This document shows, piece after piece, positions 20,038 to 29,759 of a stretch of 61,521 nt of DNA. The number at the start of each line of letters is the position of its first letter. Positions within the stretch are counted from its first letter, which is position 1. Where the stretch lies: positions 1 through 61,521 of the forward strand of contig NZ_JAMTDX010000105.1 of assembly GCF_023806625.1 (NCBI RefSeq). Direction: 5' to 3'. Position numbers and translations under genes: made by a program. Below the pieces are notes generated by a model. That model had not been told where the DNA came from. It was given only the letters and a program-made list of their open reading frames with translations, and did no database searches. Origin of the DNA: Accumulibacter sp. (GTDB lineage Bacteria > Pseudomonadota > Gammaproteobacteria > Burkholderiales > Rhodocyclaceae).

Positions 20038-20409
20038 ATGAAGCTCCAGCTCGAACCAGGCGATGGGCAGAACACGTTCACCGGTTACGGAAAGGGCTAC
20101 GTCAGCGTCAATGGTGTCCGCCACCGCGGCAACCTGCTCGTCCTGCCGGAACGGCTCTGGCCCGACTGGACGAGCGCCAGCTTCGCCACGCTCTGTCTCG
20201 CGGACATCGAGCTGCTCGCAGCGCTCGAAGCCGAGGTCGTTCTGCTCGGTACCGGCAACCAGCTCCGCTTCCCCCGCCCCGAGCTGCTCCGGCCGTTCGT
20301 CGAGGCGCGCAAGGGCCTCGAGGTCATGGACGTCCGCGCCGCCTGCCGCACCTACAACATCCTCAAGGGCGAGGGACGCAGGGTCGCCGCGGGCCTGCTG
20401 ATCGAATGA
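20038..20409 (+). CDS. Mth938-like (DUF498) domain protein
   Basis: A 123-residue protein with the Mth938/DUF498 fold signature: GYVSVNGVRHRGNLLVLPE at 20-38, VVLLGTGNQLRFP near 68-80, and a C-terminal TYNILKGEGRRVAAGLL. This family, related to the NDUFAF3 assembly factor of mitochondrial complex I, has no proven bacterial role. It is divergent from alaC and 225 bases upstream of the ArnD-like gene, a pairing often seen in betaproteobacteria. Confidence 0.88.
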   Translation: MKLQLEPGDGQNTFTGYGKGYVSVNGVRHRGNLLVLPERLWPDWTSASFATLCLADIELLAALEAEVVLLGTGNQLRFPRPELLRPFVEARKGLEVMDVRAACRTYNILKGEGRRVAAGLLIE

Positions 20410-20634
20410 CGGGTGGCAAGGCGCGTGGGCCAGCAGGCCGAGAGGCGCGGCGCCAGGGCCTGGGAGGGTTCCCTCCTTGGCCTCGTGGAACGAACGACGA
20501 AACATGGCAGATGGATAGGCGGGAAGTGAGCAGCCGGGCAACACCGCGGGTCGGTCGGGCAGCAAATTCATTCACCCCCTCTGACGGCGGTCGGCCGGCC
20601 CGTTGACCTGCTCCCTCCAGGCCACTCGCCGGCG

Positions 20635-21513
20635 ATGAAGCGCATCGGCCTGAAGATCGACGTCGAGACCTTTCGCGGCACTCGCTTGGGCGTCCCGAAG
20701 CTGATCGAAGGGCTGCAGCGGCACGCGGCGAGGGCGACGTTCTTCTTCTCGCTCGGTCCCGACTGCGCCGGCCGGGAGCAGACGCGGCTCTCGCCCGGCC
20801 GCTTTCACGATCGTCTGACCCGTCTCTACGGTCTCGTGCTGCCCGCACCGGACATCGGCCGGCGCTGCGCTGCGATCATCCGCGAGGTCCGTGACGCCGG
20901 CTTCGAGGTCGGTGTCCTGGCGTGGAATCGCGTCCGCTGGGAGAAGAACGTCCTCGCAGCCAGCAACGCCTGGGTCGAAAGCGAGATGGGCCGCGCTGTG
21001 GAGCGCTTCCGGGAACTCCTCGGTTCGCCGCCGATGGCGCACGCCGCAGCGGGCTGGCGAATGAATCGCCACGCGCTGCGACTCACCCAGCGTCTTGGCT
21101 ACGCCTACGCCAGCGACTGTCGCGGCAACGGCCCGTTCGTCCCGGTCATCGATGGCGAAATCGTCCTCTGCCCGCAGGTTCCAACGACGCTGCCGACCAT
21201 AGACGAACTGCTCGCCGGCGCGGCCACGACGCCCGACGAAGCCGTCGAACTTGTGCTGGCCGAATCCGCGAGAGGCGCCGGCGACGCCGTGTTCACACTG
21301 CGCGCGGAGAGCGAGGGCATGCGCTGGCCGGACAGCTTCGGGCGCCTGATCGGCGAATGGCAGAGCCGCGGCCACGAAGTCGTCGCGCTGCGCGAACTGA
21401 TCGCTTCGCGCGACCTCTCTTGCCTGCCGAGACATGCGCTCTTGCTCGGCCAGGTCCCCGGACGCAGCGGCCCACGCCTCATCCAGGGCGCGGGCTTTCC
21501 CGGACCGCCATGA
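20635..21513 (+). CDS. ArnD-like polysaccharide deacetylase family protein, metal ligands lost
   Basis: The 292-residue protein aligns by eye along the whole of ArnD, which deformylates undecaprenyl-phosphate-4-formamido-arabinose. It has the start GLKIDVETFRGTRLGVPKL, SAAAGWR-like HAAAGWR (~137-142), SDCRG (160-164) and VPTTLPTIDE (182-191). ArnD carries histidines in the HEVGLHAWDHHAW segment and in TIHAE. Here these read FEVGVLAWNRVRW (90-102) and TLRAE (221-225), so every one of these histidines is replaced. The first Asp (D9) is kept. A metal-dependent deacetylase activity is therefore doubtful; a pseudo-enzyme or altered chemistry is more likely. No other arn gene is nearby. Confidence 0.75.
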   Translation: MKRIGLKIDVETFRGTRLGVPKLIEGLQRHAARATFFFSLGPDCAGREQTRLSPGRFHDRLTRLYGLVLPAPDIGRRCAAIIREVRDAGFEVGVLAWNRVRWEKNVLAASNAWVESEMGRAVERFRELLGSPPMAHAAAGWRMNRHALRLTQRLGYAYASDCRGNGPFVPVIDGEIVLCPQVPTTLPTIDELLAGAATTPDEAVELVLAESARGAGDAVFTLRAESEGMRWPDSFGRLIGEWQSRGHEVVALRELIASRDLSCLPRHALLLGQVPGRSGPRLIQGAGFPGPP

Positions 21514-21538
21514 AAAAAAGGGCGGCTCGACGCCGCCC
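21513..21538 (-). terminator. Intrinsic terminator, mainly for the YccA gene
   Basis: GGGCGGC, loop TCGAC and GCCGCCC form a 7-bp GC stem (21520-21538). On the minus strand it is followed by seven Ts (21519-21513), so it terminates the YccA-family transcript. On the plus strand the hairpin lies directly after the ArnD-like stop but has only a weak T run (TCTTGCTT), so it may serve both. Confidence 0.8.
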
Positions 21539-21564
21539 TCTTGCTTCGGCCGGCCCCGCCGGCG

Positions 21565-22257
21565 TCAGTCGCGGTCGCCGCTGAAGGCCATCAGCAGGTT
21601 CAGCAGGCTGACGAAGACGTTGTAGACGTCGAGGTAAACCGCCAGCGTCGCGGAGATGTAGTTGTCTTCACCGCCGGTGACGATCCGGCTCACGTCGTAC
21701 AGGATGTACGCCGAGAAGATCATCGTGGCCAGCGCCGAAATGGTCAGCGCGAGCGCCGGAATCTGGAAGAAGATGTTCGCGAGCGCGGCAAGCAGGATGA
21801 CGATCATGCCGACGAAGAGGAACTTGCCCATGAAGCTGAAGTCCTTCTTCGTCACCGTAGCCACCCCGGCGAGCGTGAAGAAGATCACCCCCGTGCCGCC
21901 GGCGGCCATGGCGATCAGCGACCCACCGTTGCTGAAGCCGAGTGCGACCTGCAGGATGCGCGAGAGCATCAGGCCCATGAAGAAAGTAAACCCGAGCAAC
22001 AGCACGACGCCCATGCCGCTGTTCTTGGTCCGCTCGATTCCCCACATGAACGCGAAGGCGATTCCGAGGAACAGCAGGAAAGACATCAGCGGGCTGCCGG
22101 CGAAGAACGAGAACTGCAGCTGCACGCCGACCAGCGCTCCGAGCACCGTCGGAACCATCGTCAGCGCGAGGAGCATGAAGGTGTTGCGCAGGACCCGGTT
22201 CTGCTGCAGGGCAAGTTCGCCGCTCGCCTGACCGGTCATCTGATACTGGGGAAGCAT
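21565..22257 (-). CDS. yccA: Bax inhibitor-1/YccA family membrane protein
   Basis: A 230-residue protein with seven predicted membrane helices of the BI-1/YccA family. The C-terminal pattern YILYDVSRIVTGGEDNYISATLAVYLDVYNVFVSLLNLL, here given as key parts YDVSRI and YLDVYN, holds the conserved acidic residues of the channel pore. E. coli YccA modulates FtsH; others act in calcium leak. The ATG at 22257 sits behind a perfect AAGGAGGAAA. A downstream terminator is present. Confidence 0.92.
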   Translation of the reverse strand: MLPQYQMTGQASGELALQQNRVLRNTFMLLALTMVPTVLGALVGVQLQFSFFAGSPLMSFLLFLGIAFAFMWGIERTKNSGMGVVLLLGFTFFMGLMLSRILQVALGFSNGGSLIAMAAGGTGVIFFTLAGVATVTKKDFSFMGKFLFVGMIVILLAALANIFFQIPALALTISALATMIFSAYILYDVSRIVTGGEDNYISATLAVYLDVYNVFVSLLNLLMAFSGDRD

Positions 22258-22494
22258 GGTTTTCCTCCTTGAGAAAGTGCTTACGGACCTAAGACTAGCC
22301 AACGCCGACGAAAGTTGCAATGCCCCCTGCGCACTGCCCATCGACCGGACCGTCCGGGGCGGCACTCGGCAACGAGCGGCGACAGCGGCCGGGCCCACCA
22401 TCACCGCGCCGCCGCAGCGCAGAAGCATCGCCTGCGGCGTGGTATCATCCCGAGCTGGCCGAACCGGGCTGGCGGCCGCGCGGAGCGCACGAAG

Positions 22495-22535
22495 CGTGGC
22501 AGAGTGGTCGATTGCACGGGTCTCGAAATTCGTCC
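22495..22535 (+). pseudogene. Truncated tRNA-Ser-like copy
   Basis: GTGGCAGAGTGGTCGATTGCAC (key part of 22496-22517) repeats the D-arm region of the intact tRNA-Ser 59 bases downstream. It is followed by GGGTCTCGAAATTCGT, where the loop CTCGAAA would carry a CGA serine anticodon. The anticodon stem does not close well, and no variable arm, T-arm or acceptor 3' strand follows. It is a 5'-half tRNA remnant, not a functional gene. Confidence 0.6.
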
Positions 22536-22548
22536 GAGGCAGTGCGTC

Positions 22549-22636
22549 GGAGGTGTGGCAGAGTGGTCGATTGCACTGGTCTTGAAAACCAGCAACGGGC
22601 AACCGTTCGTGAGTTCGAATCTCACCGCCTCCGCCA
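22549..22636 (+). tRNA. tRNA-Ser (anticodon TGA)
   Basis: An 88-base class II tRNA with encoded CCA. The acceptor stem GGAGGTG pairs with CGCCTCC (one G-U), with discriminator G. The anticodon stem CTGGT/ACCAG encloses loop CTTGAAA, so the anticodon is TGA and it reads UCA. The long variable arm (AACGGGCAACCGTT) and the T-loop GTTCGAATC are present. Confidence 0.96.
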
Positions 22637-22735
22637 CGTAGCGTGGCTAACATCTTGTCCAAAAAATGGTCTTGATCGCTTACCACCCATCATGTTTTGG
22701 CCACCTGAAGGAGCTCGGGCAGGGGCAGTCAGCAG

Positions 22736-23958
<1,223 letters not shown>

Positions 23959-23965
23959 CTATCGA

Positions 23966-23992
23966 GGTGTCCAGGAAAATTAGACCACTTCA
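23966..23992 (-). repeat. Right terminal inverted repeat of the IS3 element
   Basis: On the minus strand it reads TGAAGTGGTC at the outer end and GGACACC at the inner end, matching 20 of 27 bases of the left end. Confidence 0.8.
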
Positions 23993-24059
23993 CTGCTGCG
24001 ATCTCGCCGGCCCGCTCGCGGGGCGACATCGATTCGGGTAGAGTGGGTTCCTGGGTCAT
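23993..24059 (-). pseudogene. Short N-terminal gene fragment cut by the IS3 element
   Basis: From an ATG at 24059 the minus strand reads MTQEPTLPESMSPRERAGEIA and then runs into the IS end. The composition is protein-like and the ...SPRERAGEIA... opening resembles small proteins encoded beside phage/recombinase-type genes, but I cannot name the family. The insertion seems to have removed the rest. The remaining bases up to 24254 hold nothing recognisable. Confidence 0.35.
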
Positions 24060-24254
24060 CACCGGTGGGCAGGAGCATCGGCGAGAACGACAACGATGAT
24101 GGGCCGAGGGGATCACCCGGCGGGTAGCGTTCTGGAGTAGGCGTGAGGACTGGAGCGAAGACCGCGGTCGGGATCGCCGGCTCGTCATCGCCTGGCCTCG
24201 GTACTTTCCCGCGACTGCCCGGGATGCGCGGCGGACTGGACTCGGGGGATCATC

Positions 24255-24842
24255 ATGGAGACCGTGATACCTCGTTGGGAGTGGCGGACGTTCGGCGCTG
24301 GCTTCAGCGGAGCGGGGAATCCTTTCGCCACACTTGAGCCCGGCGGTATCCAGGAGAGCGACGAGCTTTACCTGCTCTCGCCCCTCTCGGACGTCAACGT
24401 CAAGGTTCGTGACCGGCTCATGGATATCAAGAGGCTCGAACAGGTCAATTCTGACCGGTTGGAGCAGTGGAAGCCGGTGATGAGGGAGGCCTTTCCCCTG
24501 GCCGCCGCCGAGGCGGGTCGTGTCCTGGCGATCCTCGGTATGGTCCCTCCGGCACTGGCGCGGGCGGACTACACGATCGACCAGTTCGTGGCCGAGCTGT
24601 TGCGCCCCGATGGCCGCCTTCGCGCGGTGGAGGTCCACAAGACGCGGACCCGCTACAAGGTTGAAGGGTGCCTGGCCGAGCTGGCCGACGTCGTGGCGGA
24701 AGGCAGGACGACCTGCACGATCGCCATCGAATCCGAGAACCCTTCCCGCGTGATCGCGGCGCTGCGCACGCTGGGGCTCGACCGGCACAAGAACGTCAAC
24801 TATCCGAGGGGCCTGAAGAGTCTGGTCGGAATGATCGGCTGA
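24255..24842 (+). CDS. CYTH-like domain protein
   Basis: A 195-residue cytoplasmic protein with alternating charged strands like the CYTH/triphosphate-tunnel fold: ESDELYLLS (34-42), NVKVRDRLMDIKRLEQV (48-64) and VEVHKTRTRYKVEGCLAELADV (126-147), the last being the KxRxxY...ELxDV pattern of CYTH proteins. The classical N-terminal ExExK is not obvious; WEWRTFG (8-14) is in its place. CYTH enzymes act on triphosphates, cAMP or polyphosphate, so a polyphosphate or triphosphate link is possible but unproven. Start ATG at 24255 follows GGGGGATCATC. Stands alone between the IS element and hisG. Confidence 0.65.
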   Translation: METVIPRWEWRTFGAGFSGAGNPFATLEPGGIQESDELYLLSPLSDVNVKVRDRLMDIKRLEQVNSDRLEQWKPVMREAFPLAAAEAGRVLAILGMVPPALARADYTIDQFVAELLRPDGRLRAVEVHKTRTRYKVEGCLAELADVVAEGRTTCTIAIESENPSRVIAALRTLGLDRHKNVNYPRGLKSLVGMIG

Positions 24843-24994
24843 ACGAGACCGAGAGCGGCTTGTGCGACACCATTGCTTCCACGACAAGCTGTCGCCCGCC
24901 GGGGCCGACCGCAAGACCTGCCGGATTGGCTGTATCGAGAATCCGGTCCGACCGAGAACGGCAGGTCCTGCAAATCGACATCGGGCCAGTCTGC

Positions 24995-25885
24995 TCAGAT
25001 GATCTTGTTCAACGGGTACTCGACAATTCCCTCGGCACCGAGCTTGATCAGTTCCGGAACGATGCTTCGCACCTTCCTTTCCGGGAGGATGGTCTCGATC
25101 GAAACCCAGTCGGAATTGTGCAGATGGGCAACCGTCGGATTGTTGAGGCTGGGGAGGATCTCGGTGATCGCCGCAACACGGTCTCCCGGGGCGTTCATCT
25201 TCAGGCCCACCATCCCTTCCGCGCGCAGCGTCGATTGCAGCAGGGTAGCGATCTGCTCGATCTTGACCCGCTTCCACGGATCTTCCCAGGCCTTCCTGTT
25301 GGCGATCATCACCGGCAGCGACTCCATCAGCTCGCAGACGATGCGCAGGCCATTGGCACGAATCGTCGAACCCGTCTCGGTGACCTCGACGATCGCGTCG
25401 CACAGCCCCTCGACCACCTTGGCCTCGGTCGCGCCCCATGAGAATTCCACGCTGACCGGAATGTTGCGCTCGGCGAAGTAACGCCTGGTGAAGCCCACGA
25501 GTTCCGTCGAAATGGTGCCGCCGCGGAGATCCTCCGGTGAGCGAACCCTGGAATCATCATTGACCACCAGGACCCAGCGCACCGTGCCGCGGGAAACCTT
25601 GGAATAGACCATCTCGCAGACTTCCACGACATCCGAGTCGCTCTCCCGGACCCAGTCCCTGCCGGCAATACCGACGTCGATGGTGCCTCGTTCGACATAC
25701 CTGCCCATTTCCTGGGGACGGATCAGGCTGCATTTCATCTCTTCGTCGTCGACGTTTGGAAAGTAGCTGCGCGATGCGCTGGTGATCCGCCAGCCGGCCT
25801 TGCGGAACAGCTCGACGGTGGCCTCCTCCAGGCTGCCCTTGGGGATGCCGACCTTCAGCAGATTGCCCGTCACGGCTTGCTTCAT
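24995..25885 (-). CDS. hisG: ATP phosphoribosyltransferase, long form
   Basis: The 296-residue protein catalyses the first step of histidine synthesis. The catalytic part (1-215) has [20 protein letters not shown], the PRPP loop with [22 protein letters not shown], and DVGIAGRDW. The last ~75 residues form the ACT-like domain of the long form, which senses histidine and makes HisZ unnecessary. Most betaproteobacteria use short HisG with HisZ, so this form is unusual. The ATG at 25885 overlaps the hisI stop (ATGA), so the two are coupled; longer in-frame starts are unconvincing. Confidence 0.93.
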   Translation of the reverse strand: MKQAVTGNLLKVGIPKGSLEEATVELFRKAGWRITSASRSYFPNVDDEEMKCSLIRPQEMGRYVERGTIDVGIAGRDWVRESDSDVVEVCEMVYSKVSRGTVRWVLVVNDDSRVRSPEDLRGGTISTELVGFTRRYFAERNIPVSVEFSWGATEAKVVEGLCDAIVEVTETGSTIRANGLRIVCELMESLPVMIANRKAWEDPWKRVKIEQIATLLQSTLRAEGMVGLKMNAPGDRVAAITEILPSLNNPTVAHLHNSDWVSIETILPERKVRSIVPELIKLGAEGIVEYPLNKII

Positions 25886-26259
25886 TTCTTGTACACCTGA
25901 GCCGGGTCGAACAGGGGATTGGAGTGCTCCACCCAGGCGCCGTCTTCCCATTTCACGAAGAAGCAGCTGCGGTTGCCGGTATGGCAGGCCGCGGGGCCAT
26001 TCTGCCTGACCTTGATGACCACCGTGTCGGCATCGCAGTCCGTGAACACCTCGACAACGTCCTGGGTGTTGCCGGACTCCTCGCCCTTCATCCAGTATTT
26101 GTTGCGCGAGCGACTGAAGAACCAGGTCTTGCCGGACTCCAGGGTCAGATTCAACGTCCTTTCGTCCATGAAGGCGACCATCAACACCTCACCGCTCTCG
26201 GCATCCTGAATCACGGCAGGGATCAGCCCGCCCATTTTTTCGAAATCAATCTTGATCAT
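25882..26259 (-). CDS. hisI: Phosphoribosyl-AMP cyclohydrolase
   Basis: A 125-residue single-domain HisI (third step of histidine synthesis), without the HisE domain. Visible motifs are [39 protein letters not shown] and the metal-binding DCDADTV...[13 protein letters not shown]. It is upstream of and overlapping with hisG. No other his genes are in the window, so this is a detached two-gene unit. Confidence 0.95.
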   Translation of the reverse strand: MIKIDFEKMGGLIPAVIQDAESGEVLMVAFMDERTLNLTLESGKTWFFSRSRNKYWMKGEESGNTQDVVEVFTDCDADTVVIKVRQNGPAACHTGNRSCFFVKWEDGAWVEHSNPLFDPAQVYKK

Positions 26260-26352
26260 GAACCATGCGTTCCTTGTGCGTTGAATGTTGACCGATGCAA
26301 CCGCTTCGAGCGGGATTGGCGCCTGACGGCGCGCCGGGCCGGCGCGGACCCG

Positions 26353-26838
26353 TCAGTTTAGTCTCTCCGGTGCGCCGGGAACAGCCGCGATTTCAGCATC
26401 GAAGACCGTGCGCCGAGCTCGGTCCAGCGGCACATCGACTTCCTGCGACCCATCGGGATCGCGCAGGATCTCCAGATAGGTATCGAAGAAATCGGCGTCC
26501 GAGAAGGTCGTCTTCTGCAGATGGTCCGAGGCATCGAGCGCCTTCATGATTCCCCGGCAGATCGTCATCGGCATCGCCGAGACGACCAGCACCGGCGTGC
26601 CGCGCGTGCTCTTGTTGATCGCGGTGATGATCGCGACACCGGTATGCCGCTCCCGGCCCAACTCGATGGCCGGCAGCACCAGGTCGCAGTCGTCGCGGGC
26701 GATCGCCGCCTCGGCGTCATCGCGGGTGAACCACTGGTCGACCCGGATCCCCGGCCTGGCCCAGAGAATCCACTCGGGGAGCTGGTTGCTGGTGGGCCGA
26801 TCGTCCTCGATGACCGCGACCTTGAACAGGCTTCGCAC
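26353..26838 (-). CDS. Receiver-like protein without phospho-acceptor aspartate
   Basis: The 161-residue protein has a receiver-domain layout: VAVIEDDRP with the acidic pair (D12, D13), then LVLPAIELG where the phosphorylated Asp should be (position 57 is Ala), PVLVVSA with the conserved Ser/Thr position (S87), and a Lys in HLQKTTF (109). With the phosphorylation site lost it should be a pseudo-receiver, perhaps regulated by binding. No output domain is attached. It is divergent from the diguanylate cyclase gene starting at 27387 and downstream of hisI-hisG. Confidence 0.6.
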   Translation of the reverse strand: MRSLFKVAVIEDDRPTSNQLPEWILWARPGIRVDQWFTRDDAEAAIARDDCDLVLPAIELGRERHTGVAIITAINKSTRGTPVLVVSAMPMTICRGIMKALDASDHLQKTTFSDADFFDTYLEILRDPDGSQEVDVPLDRARRTVFDAEIAAVPGAPERLN

Positions 26839-27386
26839 TCCGTTAAGGTTGGCTCAACCACCTTCGATTCCTCGGGAGCTGGCTCTCCGGTTTCGGGTTC
26901 GCCGGCGCGGCGATGCCGTTGTCCGTTCCTGCTCTGGTACCGACGGCCGACGGTCGAACGGCGACGAGCAGCCTCGCGGCGAGCATCCCTCCGCCAGACC
27001 AACCCGGCGCGCTGAAGCGTCATGCCGCAACTGGACGCCCGCACCCGCCGTCGCCCTCAGCCGCGAGCGCAAGCCGGAGACCATCCTCAAACGCCTCAAA
27101 GCGTGCCAGGGGCAGCGTGATTTCCCGTGACGACGAGCTTGACCTCGATCTGGCATTCGGCTGTGGATGTGGCATCGGGAGAGAAGCCGTCGACACGGCA
27201 ATCCCGTAGCGACCAGAGGAAGGGTTGGTTGGTGATCATGCAGCAGGTTCTTCCGCCTTGGCAGGAGCGGCTGGCTATAATTTGGATCAAAGGTCGGGGG
27301 CAGAAACGACCGCACAATGCCAGGACCCCTCTCGAGAGTCGCTGGGACCGGCTGCCTTGGACCTTACCAATGATCGCTTCAAACCC
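26839..27386. other. 548-base gap upstream of the diguanylate cyclase gene
   Basis: No gene is convincing on either strand. A TATAAT at 27276-27281 in CTGGCTATAATTTGG could be the -10 of the cyclase promoter, about 105 bases before the GTG start; TTGGCA sits only 12 bases upstream of it, too close for a normal -35. Confidence 0.45.
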
Positions 27387-28979
27387 GTGAACAGCCTTCG
27401 GTCATTGAGCTTCGCTGCCCGCTGGCGAATCGGCGCGCTTCTCCTGTGGCTGGTTCTCGCCTGCCTCTTGCCGGGGATACTGGGCGTCGCGGTCCTCTTC
27501 GCGCGGGAATACCGGAACGGACGTGCCCAACTCGAACGGGACCTGATGGCCACGGCACGTGCGATGGCTCAAGCCGTCGATAGCCAGTTGCTCAGGGCCC
27601 GAACCGTCGGGGAGGTGCTGGCCACCTCGGGCGCCCTGAACCGGAAAGATCTGGAGGGCTTCCACCGACGCGCGCGAGAGGTCATCGCAACGACGAAAGT
27701 GGGCATGAACGTGGTGCTCAGCGACGAGACCGGCCAGCAGATCGTCAATACGCTGCGGGAGTACGGCGAGCCTCTGCCGCGGCATGGCCATCCGGGAATA
27801 GTCCGCCGTGTCTTCGAGACCGCACAGCCGGTGGTCTCGGAAATCTACATCGGTGGAGTACTGCGCAAGCCAGTGGTGAGCATCGACGTGCCGGTGATCT
27901 TCGACGCAAAGGTGGCCTATGTCCTGAGCGTCGGTCTGTCGCCGTATGACTTCAACGCCATCCTCGTCGCACAGAACTTCCCCGCGGGTTGGGTTTCGAC
28001 AATCTTCGACCAGACGGGCACCATCGTTGCGCGGACTCCGGCTCCTGAAGACTTCGTTGGCCAGAAAGGAACGGCCGAGTACATCCAGCGCATCAGCGAA
28101 TTCCCGGAAGGCGTCATGGAAACAGTCACACGAGACGGGATTCCGATGCTGTCGGCCTGGAGCCGGTCGTCGGTCACTGGCTGGAGCATTGGCATCGGCA
28201 TTCCCCGACGAATTCTCGAACATGACCTGATGCATACCATGGTATGGCTGGCCTCGGGTCTGGTGACTTTGCTCGGAGTCGGGCTCAGTCTGGCGTGGAT
28301 CGCAGGGCGGACCATCGCCGCTTCCGTGCGCGCGCTGACCGAGCCAGCCGTAGCCTTGGGCAAGGGGCAGACGGTGCCCATTCCCGATGTCGGGATCGAG
28401 GAATCGGCCGAAGTCGCTTGCGCACTCCGTCAGGCTGGAGAATTGTTGGCAGAACGCTCTGCCGCCTTGGTCGCCGCCAATCGGGAGCTTGAGCAGCTCG
28501 CTCGGGTGGACACGCTCACCGGTCTGCAAAACCGCCAGTCTGCCAACGAGCGGTTGCGCATGGAGTTCCTGCGCTTGAAGCGGTCGGGTCATCCTTATGC
28601 CGTTCTGTTCATGGATGTCGACTGGTTCAAGGCAGTCAACGACACCTATGGCCACGAAGCCGGTGACCAGGTCCTGCGGCATATGGCGACTGTGCTGACG
28701 AGCGCCTTGCGCGAGACGGACTTCGTTGCTCGTTACGGCGGGGAAGAATTCCTGGCGCTCCTCTCGGAGACGAGCGCCGACGGCGCATTGCGAATCGCGG
28801 AGGTCGTTCGGCGGACCGTTGCAGACCAACCTTTCCCCGTGGTTGGACAAGTCACTGTGAGCATCGGTGTGGCAATCGCGCTGGGCGAGGACCAGGATGA
28901 GGAAGCAGCGGTGCGCCGCGCCGATACGGCCCTCTATCAGGCCAAGGAAGATGGCCGCAACGCGGTCCGATCCCGCTAG
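27387..28979 (+). CDS. Membrane diguanylate cyclase with periplasmic sensor (dCache-HAMP-GGDEF)
   Basis: From the GTG at 27387 the product is about 530 residues. Membrane helix 1 (~14-38) is followed by a periplasmic sensor of dCache type (~40-280), helix 2 (~285-307), a HAMP-like linker with coil, and a GGDEF domain. The active-site motif is GGEEF (~450), and RETD five residues upstream is an intact inhibitory c-di-GMP site. It should synthesise c-di-GMP under feedback control. The start is uncertain: the frame stays open upstream, but this GTG directly precedes the first helix. A PilZ effector is encoded elsewhere in the window. Confidence 0.88.
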   Translation: MNSLRSLSFAARWRIGALLLWLVLACLLPGILGVAVLFAREYRNGRAQLERDLMATARAMAQAVDSQLLRARTVGEVLATSGALNRKDLEGFHRRAREVIATTKVGMNVVLSDETGQQIVNTLREYGEPLPRHGHPGIVRRVFETAQPVVSEIYIGGVLRKPVVSIDVPVIFDAKVAYVLSVGLSPYDFNAILVAQNFPAGWVSTIFDQTGTIVARTPAPEDFVGQKGTAEYIQRISEFPEGVMETVTRDGIPMLSAWSRSSVTGWSIGIGIPRRILEHDLMHTMVWLASGLVTLLGVGLSLAWIAGRTIAASVRALTEPAVALGKGQTVPIPDVGIEESAEVACALRQAGELLAERSAALVAANRELEQLARVDTLTGLQNRQSANERLRMEFLRLKRSGHPYAVLFMDVDWFKAVNDTYGHEAGDQVLRHMATVLTSALRETDFVARYGGEEFLALLSETSADGALRIAEVVRRTVADQPFPVVGQVTVSIGVAIALGEDQDEEAAVRRADTALYQAKEDGRNAVRSR

Positions 28980-29437
28980 CCTACTGGCCGAATGGACTAA
29001 TGACCAATTGCATGGATCAACGACGGTGTTTCGTAGCCGTTCGCCCTCGACCTCCCGCTTGCGCCAGGCTCGCCCGATGAGCAACGCCGCTTGAGCGGGC
29101 GAAGCGACGTTGCCACTGCCGGCGGGTCGGCTGCCGGGTACTCCGGTGTCGCGAACCGGCGATGTATGGGGCCTTGGGACCGCATCGTGTGCTCTCTGGC
29201 GATGCGAGCGACACCGGGTCAGACCCTTCAAGAGCTTGCCGCCGAGCGCGGCATCAGATCAGTAATCGTAGCGGCCCTGGAGAAACCCGATTCGCTCGCG
29301 CCTGGTTCTGGCTACAGAATTCGTCGACGAAGAGGTCGGCGAGATCGCCCTTCCTGCGCTCTCCGATGGCCGGATTGTCCGCGGCGAACTCGGTCGCCGC
29401 GTCGACATCGGCGGCCACGTCGTCGTGGAGCCTCTGG
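28980..29437. other. 458-base gap, probably degraded sequence
   Basis: Nothing intact. On the minus strand, directly after the antitoxin remnant, ~57 codons (LHDDVAADVDAATEFAADN...) ending near 29263 look protein-like but have no start and no family I recognise; they could be the scrap of the partner toxin gene. Confidence 0.4.
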
Positions 29438-29708
29438 TCAGCCCGGGCGAACCATCGGGTCTCCTGAGCGGATAACTCGTCCCCGCCGAGACCTGCGCAC
29501 GGAAGGGGTCGCCTCTGCGCGAGGCTCGGTCAGCGACGCCAGCGATTCGGCAGAAGCTCACCGGCAGATCGGGATCGTCGACTGCAGCACGACCGACCCT
29601 GGCCCAGTACTCGACCTGACCGGCGATCGTGCGATGCTTGGTCACCGATTCGGCGCGGGCCTGGTCGTAGCACTTCTGATCGAGGCCAATGGATGTCGAG
29701 GCGGTCAT
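29438..29708 (-). pseudogene. ParD-like antitoxin, frameshifted
   Basis: From the ATG at 29708 the minus strand reads SIGLDQKCYDQARAESV, then HRTIAGQVEYWARVGRAA and NPDLPVSF-type DDPDLPVSF, a ParD-like (TA_antitoxin, ribbon-helix-helix) N-terminus. Just after VSF, near 29552, the frame breaks; the neighbouring frame continues AESLASLTEPRAEATP and RSRRGRVIRSGDP to a TGA at 29438-29440. One extra base or two missing bases explain it. Total length would be ~90 residues, normal for the family. No intact toxin gene is adjacent. Confidence 0.65.
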
Positions 29709-29759
29709 GGCAGCGCTCCCAACGTAGTCCGCTGACCGAACCCCGACAGACTTTTAGAA

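Noticed and set aside
27096-27317. Minus-strand frame starting MCGRF, like SRAP/YedK proteins
   Set aside because: Only five residues agree; no further motif, and the first residues after the cysteine do not fit the SRAP active site.
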